Shown: positions 1-6,464, counted from the first letter of the stretch. The stretch: DNA of 11,388 nt from 2-01-FULL-51-21 sp964348955 (GCA_964348955.1 CAYGEN010000024.1:1-11388); one strand, 5' to 3'. Made by a program: numbers and translations. The notes: a model not told the origin generated them from the letters alone.

Positions 1-74
1 CAATGGTTTGAAATTGGCGTAAGGTTCAGAACCGTATCTCGCAAGGGTTGGAGGTTCAAATCCTCTCATGCGCA
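1..74 (+). tRNA. tRNA-Leu(CAG)-like gene, 3' part only
   Basis: This is the right-hand part of a class II tRNA; the 5' acceptor strand lies left of the window. The T arm is clear: stem 50-54/62-66 with the 7-base loop TTCAAAT. The 3' acceptor strand is 67-73 and the discriminator is A74. CCA is not encoded. The anticodon loop 25-31 is TTCAGAA (anticodon CAG, 27-29) on stem 20-24/32-36 with one A-G mismatch. A short extra arm, 38-40/45-47 with a GCAA loop, is of the Leu type. The D region is odd. If GAAATTGG (10-17) is the usual Leu D loop, only two bases separate it from the anticodon stem, so the 3' D strand seems missing. An alternative D stem is 1-4/13-16. It may be a defective or atypical tRNA. 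Confidence 0.6.
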
Positions 75-128
75 CTTGAAAAACAAAATTGGCTTCACGC
101 CGATGTTGTTTTCATGAGAGGATTTGAA
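55..128. repeat. Long inverted repeat covering the tRNA 3' end
   Basis: Bases 55-70 (T loop, T stem and acceptor start of the tRNA) are the exact reverse complement of 113-128, giving 16 perfect pairs. Inside, 80-93 pairs with 99-112 over 14 positions with one mismatch and one G-T pair, closing a TTCAC loop. The two stems stack except for a 9-base bulge (71-79). A transcript running through the tRNA could therefore form a hairpin of about 30 bp that competes with the cloverleaf. Confidence 0.75.
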
Positions 129-209
129 AGCCGGAGCGCGTCGGCGCGAGGCGGGGTCGCGCAAATTTTCATCAGAAAATTATGCGTGACCTAATCCTCT
201 CATGCCCAC
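113..209. repeat. Further copies of the tRNA 3' end, inverted and direct
   Basis: The tRNA segment 59-71 recurs exactly at 193-205, and with one mismatch to 209. The inverted copy at 113-124 pairs with 193-204 as 12-bp arms around 68 bases. Those 68 bases include a hairpin at 160-186 (CGCA plus AATTTTC against GAAAATT plus TGCG, one bulge). Direct copies of a tRNA 3' end are typical of attachment-site duplications, but no integrase is visible here. The block could also be a small hairpin-type repeat derived from the tRNA. Confidence 0.55.
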
Positions 210-222
210 CAAGACAAAAATC

Positions 223-246
223 GGCGCCGAGCAGATGCTCGGCGCC
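223..246 (-). terminator. Rho-independent terminator of the 64-residue gene
   Basis: A perfect 10-bp GC-rich stem (223-232/237-246) closes the loop AGAT. Read on the minus strand, the stem is followed at once by GATTTTTGTCTT, a U-rich tail 37 bases past the stop codon of the minus-strand small gene. On the plus strand a T6 run occurs only about ten bases after the stem (256-261), so any effect on the tRNA transcript would be weaker. Confidence 0.8.
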
Positions 247-282
247 TGTGCAATGGTTTTTTCGTGCGGTCATTTAGCCGCG

Positions 283-477
283 TTAGCGGCTACGGACCGT
301 CGGGGGTCCTCCCGCATCATCGTCTTCGTCGTGGGCAACTGCTCCTCCTCGTGGAACTCGCGCGGGCGGGAATTCTCTCACGGAGCGAACATCGTTCTCT
401 TTCGGCTTTTGAATAGGCTGCTCGTCAGCATCCCACGGGATACCTCTCTCATTTCCTGAACCCCCTTGTGTGCGCAT
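283..477 (-). CDS. Small charged hypothetical protein (64 aa)
   Basis: I do not recognise this family. The start chosen is the ATG at 477-475, because GGAGG (486-482) precedes it by four bases; a GTG at 501 would add eight residues but has no such site. The product begins MRTQGGSGNERG. It is rich in Gly, Pro, Arg, Asp and Glu, has an acidic HDEDDDAGG patch near the C-terminus, and has no membrane segment or signal peptide, so it looks largely disordered and soluble. A 7-bp hairpin (275-281/286-292) overlaps the TAA stop, and a strong terminator follows at 246-223. Ribosome site, ORF and terminator together favour a real gene. It is divergent from murD. The competing plus-strand frame at 202-459 has none of this support. 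Confidence 0.6.
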   Translation of the reverse strand: MRTQGGSGNERGIPWDADEQPIQKPKENDVRSVREFPPARVPRGGAVAHDEDDDAGGPPTVRSR

Positions 478-557
478 GTGTCCTCCAATGTCAAGTACCA
501 CTTATTACCGTACCATACGTGAAGAAAGTGGGCGAGGGCAGAATAGGAATTTTGTAG

Positions 558-563
558 TATGCT
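558..563 (+). promoter_or_regulatory. -10 box of a leaderless murD promoter
   Basis: TATGCT lies seven bases before the ATG at 571. This matches the spacing of TATACT boxes before the genes at 7596 and 9413, so transcription should begin at or next to the start codon. No good -35 box and no Shine-Dalgarno are visible. The ATG at 559 overlaps the box itself, so 571 is the better start. An overlapping TAGTAT (555-560) is an alternative -10. Confidence 0.5.
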
Positions 564-570
564 AGAGCCG

Positions 571-1929
571 ATGCAAGATTGGAAAAGCTATTTCAAAGGC
601 AAAAAGGTAACAGTGATGGGGCTTGGACTGCTCGGGCGCGGCGTCGGAGACGCGGTGTTTCTTGCCGCGCGTGGCGCCGAGGTGCTCGTTACCGACCTCA
701 AATCTGCCGATGAACTCGCGCCGTCACTCCATCAACTTAAGAAGTTTTCCGCCAGAGATGGACGCCCCTCCGGCGGAAAAAACATTTCCTACACGCTCGG
801 GCGCCATCGGCTAGAGGACTTCAGAGGGCGCGATTTCATTCTAAAGGCCGCTGGCGTACCACTTGATTCGCCCTACATCAACGAAGCGCGCAAAGAGGGT
901 ATCCCGATTGAAATGAGCGCCTCGCTTTTCACCGCGCTTCTTCCGGAGGGAGTAAAGGTGGTCGGTATCACCGGCACGCGGGGAAAATCCACCGTTTCGC
1001 ACCTACTCTTTCATATATTGGAAACCGCAAAAAAACGCGCGCATCTCGGCGGCAACATACGAGGCGTCTCCACGCTTGCTCTTTTGCCAAAAGTAAAAGC
1101 CGGAGACATAATTGTGCTTGAACTTGATTCTTGGCAACTGCAGGGATTTGGCGAGCGGCGTATAAGTCCGCATATCGCGGTGTTTACTAATTTTCTCCCT
1201 GACCACCTCAACTATTACCAAGGAGATACTGACGCCTATTTTAAGGACAAGGCAAACATTTTCAAATTTCAAACCAAAGACGATATTCTCATCGCTGGAA
1301 AGCAGGTTGTACGATATATCGTACAGTTTGGACTTCGCGCTAAAATAAAAAGTTCCGTCATTGAACCTCAATCACTTCCAAAATCATGGAACATAAAACT
1401 TCTTGGCGCGCATAACGCGCAGAATGTCGCGCTTGCCATTGCGGCCGCTCGCTCGCTTAGGGTCTCTGAATCCGCTCTGCGGCGAGGGGTGGCAAGTTTT
1501 AAGGGAGTAGAGGGGCGGCTTGAGCTCATCCGCACTGTGCGCGGTATTGCCATTTACAATGACACTACGGCGACAACGCCGGACGCTACGATTGCCGCGC
1601 TCCTTGCGCTTGGCAGACGCAAAAACATTGTTCTTATTATGGGCGGCGCCGACAAGGAACTTGATATGACCGAGCTTCTCGCGCTCATACCAAAAAAATG
1701 CAAGGATGTCATGCTGATGGCGGGAAGCGGTTCTTCGCGCGTGCGCAGGAGCATCGGCGCACCAACCGTGTGGTGCGAAGATTTACGCTCCGCACTTTCA
1801 ACCGCACTGCTTCATGCAAAGCGCGGCGACATAATCCTTTTTTCACCCGCACTTGCTTCGTTCGGTTTGTTTAAGAATGAGTTTGACCGCGGCGACCAAT
1901 TTTCGTCATTAGTGAAAAAACTATCATAA
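571..1929 (+). CDS. murD: UDP-N-acetylmuramoylalanine--D-glutamate ligase (MurD)
   Basis: Cytoplasmic Mur ligase that adds D-glutamate to UDP-MurNAc-L-Ala with ATP, the second amino-acid step of the peptidoglycan stem. It is 452 aa, close to the usual length. The N-terminal Rossmann domain shows GLGLLGRG near residues 15-22. The ATP loop GITGTRGKST is near 131-141, with Arg where MurD commonly has Asn. FTNFLPDHLNYY follows in the central domain, with a Lys-containing YFKDKANIF segment where the carbamylated lysine is expected. GAHNAQN opens the C-terminal domain. NDTTATTPDATIAAL and SPALASFGLFKNE are clear MurD signatures and separate it from MurC, MurE and MurF. The ATG at 571 is chosen because of the -10 box seven bases upstream; 559 would add four residues. 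It heads the envelope block with murC downstream. Confidence 0.93.
   Translation: MQDWKSYFKGKKVTVMGLGLLGRGVGDAVFLAARGAEVLVTDLKSADELAPSLHQLKKFSARDGRPSGGKNISYTLGRHRLEDFRGRDFILKAAGVPLDSPYINEARKEGIPIEMSASLFTALLPEGVKVVGITGTRGKSTVSHLLFHILETAKKRAHLGGNIRGVSTLALLPKVKAGDIIVLELDSWQLQGFGERRISPHIAVFTNFLPDHLNYYQGDTDAYFKDKANIFKFQTKDDILIAGKQVVRYIVQFGLRAKIKSSVIEPQSLPKSWNIKLLGAHNAQNVALAIAAARSLRVSESALRRGVASFKGVEGRLELIRTVRGIAIYNDTTATTPDATIAALLALGRRKNIVLIMGGADKELDMTELLALIPKKCKDVMLMAGSGSSRVRRSIGAPTVWCEDLRSALSTALLHAKRGDIILFSPALASFGLFKNEFDRGDQFSSLVKKLS
1308..1325. repeat. 18-bp perfect palindrome inside murD
   Basis: TGTACGATATATCGTACA is a perfect 18-bp palindrome encoding part of QVVRYIVQF in murD. It resembles a dimer-binding operator, but nothing else marks it as functional and it lies far from any start. 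It may be chance constrained by coding. Confidence 0.5.
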
Positions 1930-1952
1930 ACCGCACATCTGTTCACTTGGAG

Positions 1953-1958
1953 TATACT
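1953..1958 (+). promoter_or_regulatory. -10 box before the histidine kinase gene
   Basis: TATACT, in the context GAGTATACTTA, lies in the 64-base gap between murD and the kinase gene. It is the same hexamer used at 7584, 9171 and 9400. Transcription would start near 1965, leaving a leader of about 29 bases with no Shine-Dalgarno. No convincing -35 is seen. It suggests the kinase-murC-epimerase part can be transcribed without murD. Confidence 0.45.
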
Positions 1959-1993
1959 TACCGCTGAGAGCTTTTTCGTCCACCCGCGCACGC

Positions 1994-2884
1994 ATGGAAA
2001 CACGCATGGAAAAAATAAAAACCGCCGTCTGGTACGTGTTTATCGGACTCGTACTTTTGGCAATGTTGTCACTTAATTTTTTCCACGCGCAGATTGAGGC
2101 GCTTTTCCCGCTCATTCCCTCGTACGGGATTTTGGCGCTTACCGCCCTGCTCTCTTTGTTTCTGGTGCTCGTACTTTTTTGGCGAGATGATGAGCTTGAG
2201 ATACAGCGGTATCAGTTTTTAACCATTGCGACGCATAAGTTTCGTACGCCGCTTGCCGGCATCAAATGGGCGATGAGCACGCTTAGGCAAGAGGTTACGC
2301 TGGAGGAGAGAAATACGGCGCTCACGCAGATTGAGCAGGCGGTTGCGAAACTCCTCACGGTGCTTGACCATCTTGTGGGCGCGGTGCGCGCCGACCGCCG
2401 ACTGACCTACGCATATGAGGCGGTTTCTCTTCGGGAGCTTTTGGAGGATGCAATGCAGCGCCTCGGCCCCAACATCAAGGAGAAACATCTTTCATTTACC
2501 GTCGGCGTCAGCCACGGGCTCCCGCTTATTATTGTGGATAAACAAAAGATTCAGTTTGTCATTGATACCTTAATAGAAAATGCCATTCGGTATACTCCCC
2601 AAGGCGGTTCTATTGCCGTTCTAACGAAGAGCGAAAGCGGGTATCTTGTTTTTTCGGTAGAGGACAGCGGTATTGGTTTGTCGCGCCGCGACCGGCGAAA
2701 TTTATTTCGGAAATTTTTCAGAAGCCCTGAAGCGCAACATATTGACCCCGAAGGGCTCGGCATCGCGCTTTCAGTCGCTAAAACCATTGTCTCATACCAC
2801 GGCGGTCGGCTGTGGGCGCAGTCGCCGGGCGAAAAGCGCGGCGCGACATTCTATGTAAAACTACGCGTGTCCCAGCAAGGGTAA
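1994..2884 (+). CDS. Membrane sensor histidine kinase
   Basis: A 296-residue two-component kinase. Two hydrophobic helices (about 11-30 and 43-62) with only a short loop between them anchor it, so there is little extracellular sensor domain and signals may be read within the membrane. The H-box ATHKFRTPLAGIKWA places the phospho-accepting His at residue 81. The ATPase domain shows the N-box IENAIRYTPQGG (Asn196), G1 box DSGIG (224-228), F-box FRKFF and G2 box GLGIALS (254-260), so it appears catalytically complete. No response regulator lies next to it; it is an orphan between two Mur ligase genes and 17 bases before murC. An in-frame ATG at 2006 is an alternative start; neither has a Shine-Dalgarno. 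A link to envelope stress or cell-wall synthesis is inferred from position only. Confidence 0.9.
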   Translation: METRMEKIKTAVWYVFIGLVLLAMLSLNFFHAQIEALFPLIPSYGILALTALLSLFLVLVLFWRDDELEIQRYQFLTIATHKFRTPLAGIKWAMSTLRQEVTLEERNTALTQIEQAVAKLLTVLDHLVGAVRADRRLTYAYEAVSLRELLEDAMQRLGPNIKEKHLSFTVGVSHGLPLIIVDKQKIQFVIDTLIENAIRYTPQGGSIAVLTKSESGYLVFSVEDSGIGLSRRDRRNLFRKFFRSPEAQHIDPEGLGIALSVAKTIVSYHGGRLWAQSPGEKRGATFYVKLRVSQQG

Positions 2885-2901
2885 CGGCAAAAACAAATTT
2901 C

Positions 2902-4227
2902 ATGCAGACGGGTGATGTAATCTCAAAGGCGCGCGCGATTCACTTCATCGGCATTGGCGGCATTGGCATGTCCGCGCTTGCGCGTATGATGCTCGGGAGC
3001 CACTTTCGCAAGCGGGTGAGCGGCTCTGATGCGTCCATTTCCGCGATTACGGAGGAGCTTGCGAAATTGGGCGCGACAATCTCCCTCGGGCATGCCGCGG
3101 CGCAGGTGCCGCCAGACACCGACCTGGCGGTGTACACGATTGCCATCTCCGCCGACAATCCGGAGCTTCTTGAGGCAAAACGCCGCGGCGTTACCATTAT
3201 TACCTATCCGGAAATGCTGGGGCTTGTCTCACGCGATTACTACACGATTGCGATTTCCGGCACGCACGGCAAAACGACGACGACCGGCATGGTGGCACAG
3301 CTATTGCTTGAAACGGAGAAGGAGCCGACGGTGGTCATTGGCAGTCTCTTGCAACATGGCGCAAACGGGGAGCGCCGTAACTTCATTTCTGGCAAAGGAA
3401 AGTATTTTGTCGCCGAGGCGTGCGAGTATCGGCGGTCGTTTTTACATCTTCACCCGACCATTCTCGCCATTACCAATATTGATAATGACCATCTTGACTA
3501 CTACCGAGACCTCACTGATATTCAATCGGCGTTTCGCGCGCTTGCGCAGAAAGTGCCCAAAGAGGGGTTTATCATTGCCAATGTAAAAGACATGCTCATA
3601 AAGCCGATTGTGGAAGGCGTGGCGGCAACCGTCATTGATTACACGAGGTATATTCAAATGCCGCCCCTCACGCTCAGGGTGCCCGGAATGCACAATCAAA
3701 TGAATGCCGCCGTTGCGTTGGCGATTGCGGAAGTGTTGAAGATTCCGAAAGAGGATGCGGTCGCCGCTCTCAAGAAGTTTCCCGGCACATGGCGGCGATT
3801 TGAATATAAGGGCGAAACGCGCGCGGGCGCCGCGGTGTACGACGATTACGCGCACCATCCGACCGAAATTAAAGCGACCCTCAAGGCGGCGCGCGAGCTT
3901 TTCCCGAAGCGAAAAATAATCGTCGTGTTTCAGCCGCATCTCTACAGCCGCACCAAGCTCTTGTTGAATGACTTTGCGCGCAGTTTCAATGAGGCGAATG
4001 AGGTCGTCCTCGCGCCAATCTATGCGGCGCGCGAGCCGGTTGACCCGGAAATCTCGTCAGAAATTCTTGCCGAAGAAATTAAAAAACGGGGGATTCCCGC
4101 GATTGTGTTTGGCAACTTCTCCACTATCGTCACACATCTTCAAAGCAGTTTAAAAAAAGGTGATGTGCTCATTACGATGGGCGCGGGAGATATTGTGAAA
4201 GTCGGCGACCAACTGTTTGCGCAATGA
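2902..4227 (+). CDS. murC: UDP-N-acetylmuramate--L-alanine ligase (MurC)
   Basis: ATP-dependent cytoplasmic ligase that joins L-alanine to UDP-MurNAc, the first step of stem-peptide assembly, feeding MurD. It is 441 aa. HFIGIGGIGMSALARMML (14-31) is the N-terminal nucleotide-sugar domain. ISGTHGKTTTT (about 118-128) is the ATP loop. EACEYRRSFLHL sits where MurC usually reads EADESxxSFLHL, and TNIDNDHLDYY follows. GTWRRFEYKG and YDDYAHHPTEIKATL (about 313-327) open the C-terminal domain, and FQPHLYSRT and APIYAAREP are MurC hallmarks. The ATG at 2902 is chosen because homology begins just after it; an upstream in-frame ATG at 2812 would lie inside the kinase gene. The stop overlaps the next start by four bases, so translation of the two is probably coupled. 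Confidence 0.95.
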   Translation: MQTGDVISKARAIHFIGIGGIGMSALARMMLGSHFRKRVSGSDASISAITEELAKLGATISLGHAAAQVPPDTDLAVYTIAISADNPELLEAKRRGVTIITYPEMLGLVSRDYYTIAISGTHGKTTTTGMVAQLLLETEKEPTVVIGSLLQHGANGERRNFISGKGKYFVAEACEYRRSFLHLHPTILAITNIDNDHLDYYRDLTDIQSAFRALAQKVPKEGFIIANVKDMLIKPIVEGVAATVIDYTRYIQMPPLTLRVPGMHNQMNAAVALAIAEVLKIPKEDAVAALKKFPGTWRRFEYKGETRAGAAVYDDYAHHPTEIKATLKAARELFPKRKIIVVFQPHLYSRTKLLLNDFARSFNEANEVVLAPIYAAREPVDPEISSEILAEEIKKRGIPAIVFGNFSTIVTHLQSSLKKGDVLITMGAGDIVKVGDQLFAQ

Positions 4228-4247
4228 AAATGAAAATGAAAATGAAT
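4224..4247 (+). repeat. Tandem ATGAAA start-codon repeat
   Basis: Three exact ATGAAA units followed by ATGAAT put four in-frame ATGs at the start of the epimerase gene, encoding MKMKMKMN. Slippage by whole units would keep the frame and only change the number of start codons and Met-Lys pairs. Confidence 0.8.
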
Positions 4248-5111
4248 GTGCCGCAAAAAACAATACTGGTTACCGGAGGAGCTGGTTTTATCGGCTCGCA
4301 CTTGTGCGCTCGCCTCGCCTTGGGCGGGCACCGTGTCATTTCGTTGGATAATTATTTCACCGGCTCAAAAGATAATCACGTGAAGGGCGTAGAATATCGG
4401 GAAGGGCATACGAAGGATATTGAGAAGCATATTTCGGAGACGCCCGATGTTATCTATCACCTCGGCGAGTACTCGCGCGTTGAGATAAGCCTCACGGAGC
4501 CGGAGGCGGTTTGGGATCTGAATATCGCCGGTACCTTTGGGGTGCTTGAGTTCTGGCGCAAGAAAAAATCATGCAAGCTCGTCTACGCCGGTTCGTCCAC
4601 CAAGTTTGCCGATGGCGGACTCGGCCGCGACCAGAGTCCTTACGCATGGAGTAAGGCATCAAATACGGAGCTGGTGCGAAACTACGGCGACTGGTACGGG
4701 CTCCCTTTTGCGGTTACCTATTTTTACAACGTCTACGGCCCCGGGGAGCGTGCAGGTAAGTATGGCACGGTGATTGAAATATTCCGGCAAAAATATTTCG
4801 CGGGCGAACCCCTCACGGTGACCGCGCCGGGAACCCAGCGGCGCATCTTTACTCATGTGGACGACATCGTTTTGGGGCTTCTTACGGTGGGCGAAAAAGG
4901 GGATGGCGACGAGTTTGGTCTCGGCGCAAAGGAATCTTTTTCAATACGGGAGGTAGCACAGCTTTTTGGTGGGGCAATTTTGATTCAGCCGGAGGTGAAA
5001 GGCAATCGCATGAACGGCAAAATTGATGCGACCAAATCGCATGCGCTTGGCTGGTCGCCAAAGAAAAATCTGAAAGACTACCTTGAGGGAATAAAATACC
5101 CCAAAGCATAG
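4224..5111 (+). CDS. NAD-dependent sugar epimerase/dehydratase (extended SDR)
   Basis: A 295-residue extended short-chain dehydrogenase of the nucleotide-sugar epimerase type (UDP-glucose 4-epimerase-like). ILVTGGAGFIGSHL is the N-terminal NAD loop (GGAGFIG, 18-24), with the LDN acidic end of the second strand. The catalytic set is complete: SS at 124-125 and YAWSK with Tyr140 and Lys144. FYNVYGPGE and RRIFTHVDDIV are typical sugar-epimerase motifs. The exact substrate cannot be read from the sequence; a surface polysaccharide precursor is likely given the Mur neighbours. It overlaps the murC stop by ATGA, implying coupled translation. The start is reiterated as ATGAAA three times, so initiation at 4224, 4230, 4236 or 4242 would give proteins differing only by Met-Lys pairs. 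Confidence 0.9.
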   Translation: MKMKMKMNVPQKTILVTGGAGFIGSHLCARLALGGHRVISLDNYFTGSKDNHVKGVEYREGHTKDIEKHISETPDVIYHLGEYSRVEISLTEPEAVWDLNIAGTFGVLEFWRKKKSCKLVYAGSSTKFADGGLGRDQSPYAWSKASNTELVRNYGDWYGLPFAVTYFYNVYGPGERAGKYGTVIEIFRQKYFAGEPLTVTAPGTQRRIFTHVDDIVLGLLTVGEKGDGDEFGLGAKESFSIREVAQLFGGAILIQPEVKGNRMNGKIDATKSHALGWSPKKNLKDYLEGIKYPKA

Positions 5112-5175
5112 CTTTGAGGATGAATGTGCAAAGATTTAAAAATTACAAGGTTAAATTCACCTTTTTAAAAAATGA

Positions 5176-5206
5176 AAACCCGAAGAGCGAGGTGCCCTTC
5201 GGGTTT
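5176..5206. terminator. Bidirectional terminator between convergent genes
   Basis: AAACCCGAAG (5176-5185) pairs perfectly with CTTCGGGTTT (5197-5206) around an 11-base loop. On the minus strand the stem is followed by a T-rich tail (TTTTCATTTTTT), a strong terminator 12 bases past the M19 stop. On the plus strand the tail is weaker, but it lies 64 bases past the epimerase stop and can end that operon. A small AAGGT/ACCTT hairpin with a T run at 5147-5166 may assist on the plus strand. Confidence 0.8.
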
Positions 5207-5217
5207 CGTGCGCTTTC

Positions 5218-6219
5218 TTAAGAAGGAAGCGCACGCATGAGGAAGTTGAAGAAGTTCATTCCGATAAGCTTGGGGATCGGAAGGGCAGGCCACTCCCGAT
5301 TTATTTCGTCGGAAATGATGCCGAGCTGGTTCTCGCCCTTTTCTATCAGAATCTCCGGCCGGTCGGGAAATCGTTCGTTGAACTCCGATTTCCTGTTGCC
5401 CACCACCAGCTGCACGAGTGTATCATATGCCTCGCGAGCTTTTTCCATAGTTATGTTGCAGTAAACGCCGTCGGTGCCGATGCACACAGACCCTTCTCCG
5501 CAACTATTTACGGCATGGACAAGATGTGTGAGAAACGGCTTCAGAGAGTTGTCTTTGGCGTCAAGCATGAACGTGATGGTTGCGATACCCACGATGCCGC
5601 CAAGCTCGGCGACGCCGCGCAAGACATTGTCAGGAAGGTTGCGCAAATGCTGGTAGACACCCCAACAGCCGCCGTGCGTTGCCGCGACGGAGACCTCGAG
5701 CTTCTCCCTCTCGATGAAGTCGAGGGTGTCGCGGGCGGTCTGGTGGTTTGCGTGTGAAATGTCCACGATGACGCCGTGCTTCCCACACTCTTCAATGAGC
5801 CACTTGCCGTCTTTCGTGAGACCTGCGCATTGCTCTCCAAATCCGCCGCCCCAGCGCGTCTTCTCGGAATACGCGAGCGCAAGGAAGCGAATATCGAGCG
5901 AAGCGAGCTTCGCAACATCGGCGTCTTCGGGCGCGCACTGCAAGCCGAGGACGACATTCCGCTCGGATGTGCCGAACATTTCGAGGTCGCGTTTCGTTTT
6001 CACAAAGCTTACTCCCGACCCGCTTTCAAGGAGCACTTTCTTCATGCACCCTATCGCATGCACGGTCCTCTCCATGGTGGTAAACGGCGGGACGGGCGGA
6101 CTCGCGGTTATGTGAGAGAGTGTTGGTAAGCCACCAACGACAACCTTTTCTCCCCGCAAGGCTCGGAAAATGTCCTGCGCCCCAAAAGGGAACGCCATAC
6201 TGTCTGCGAGTAGACTCAT
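5218..6219 (-). CDS. Divergent membrane dipeptidase-like protein (peptidase M19 family)
   Basis: A 333-residue TIM-barrel protein of the renal/membrane dipeptidase group. Family signs are IRFLALAYSEKTRWGGG, CAGLTKDGKWLIEECGKHGVIVDISHAN (His156), ATHGG (His182), LRNLPDNVL, ELGGIVGIATITF and CIGTDGVY (Asp250). Known M19 enzymes also use a His-x-Asp pair in an N-terminal DGHND-like motif and a bridging Glu in a GIEGG-like motif. Here the N-terminus reads ADSMAFPF and the second site reads GLQCA, with Gln at about 94, so one metal site appears degraded. It may be a one-metal enzyme, have another substrate, or be inactive. There is no signal peptide, so it is probably cytoplasmic. The start is firm: GGAGG lies seven bases before the ATG. 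Convergent with the epimerase. Confidence 0.8.
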   Translation of the reverse strand: MSLLADSMAFPFGAQDIFRALRGEKVVVGGLPTLSHITASPPVPPFTTMERTVHAIGCMKKVLLESGSGVSFVKTKRDLEMFGTSERNVVLGLQCAPEDADVAKLASLDIRFLALAYSEKTRWGGGFGEQCAGLTKDGKWLIEECGKHGVIVDISHANHQTARDTLDFIEREKLEVSVAATHGGCWGVYQHLRNLPDNVLRGVAELGGIVGIATITFMLDAKDNSLKPFLTHLVHAVNSCGEGSVCIGTDGVYCNITMEKAREAYDTLVQLVVGNRKSEFNERFPDRPEILIEKGENQLGIISDEINREWPALPIPKLIGMNFFNFLMRALPS

Positions 6220-6428
6220 TTCTTTCCTCCTTCTCTCGGTTCAGTTAAATGGAGTTAAATGTAAAGTTTACCGTCTACACACCATTTATCACACTTATTG
6301 ATTATTGCAAGCATCCCACTGGCAACCGTACTTCCGCGCATAGTAAGGAGAACCCACATCAACCACGCTCAACTCCTCTCATATCCGCTCATATTTTTTT
6401 CATTTCATAAAGACATAAAGAAAAGAAC
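6220..6428. other. Divergent intergenic region with direct repeats
   Basis: AT-rich spacer between the M19 gene and the regulator gene. AGGAGG before the M19 start is clear on the minus strand. AGTTAAATG occurs twice with a 10-base period (6243-6251, 6253-6261) in the M19 leader, a possible operator. Short CTCATAT repeats (6378-6393) and an A/T-rich run (to 6428) precede the palindrome. No RNA gene or ORF with support is seen. Confidence 0.4.
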
Positions 6429-6462
6429 TCTATACTTGAATTCTTGAGAATTCAAGTATAGA
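6429..6462. promoter_or_regulatory. 34-bp palindromic operator of the winged-helix regulator
   Basis: TCTATACTTGAATTCT (6429-6444) and its exact complement (6447-6462) flank a central TG, giving 16 perfect pairs. It overlaps a likely promoter, TTGAAT (6437-6442), a 16-base spacer and TAGAAT (6459-6464), so a bound dimer would block RNA polymerase. The half-site ATACTTGAA recurs downstream at 6493-6501. Autoregulation by the adjacent winged-helix protein is inferred. Confidence 0.75.
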
Positions 6463-6464
6463 AT
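6437..6464 (+). promoter_or_regulatory. Promoter of the regulator gene, inside the palindrome
   Basis: TTGAAT and TAGAAT, 16 bases apart, form a plausible -35/-10 pair with transcription starting near 6471. An ATG stands exactly six bases after the -10 box, the same geometry as the leaderless genes in the window, but it opens only a nine-codon frame. The regulator start at 6516 would then have a leader of about 45 bases. Confidence 0.5.

Noticed and set aside
113..210. Possible tRNA read on the minus strand from the inverted copy of the tRNA 3' end
   Set aside because: The segment before the T-loop-like sequence does not pair with the one after it, and there is no matching acceptor strand or anticodon arm. 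It is a repeat fragment only.
202..459. 85-residue plus-strand ORF beginning in the repeat block
   Set aside because: It overlaps the minus-strand gene that has a Shine-Dalgarno and terminator, runs through the terminator hairpin, and has no ribosome site of its own.
3029..3939. Out-of-frame ORFs on both strands within murC (185 and 165 residues)
   Set aside because: The murC frame is unambiguous across the whole region; these are biased-composition shadows.
5714..6129. Two overlapping plus-strand ORFs opposite the M19 gene (133 and 117 residues)
   Set aside because: Both lie antisense to a well-conserved barrel protein with a clear Shine-Dalgarno, and neither shows motifs or start signals.
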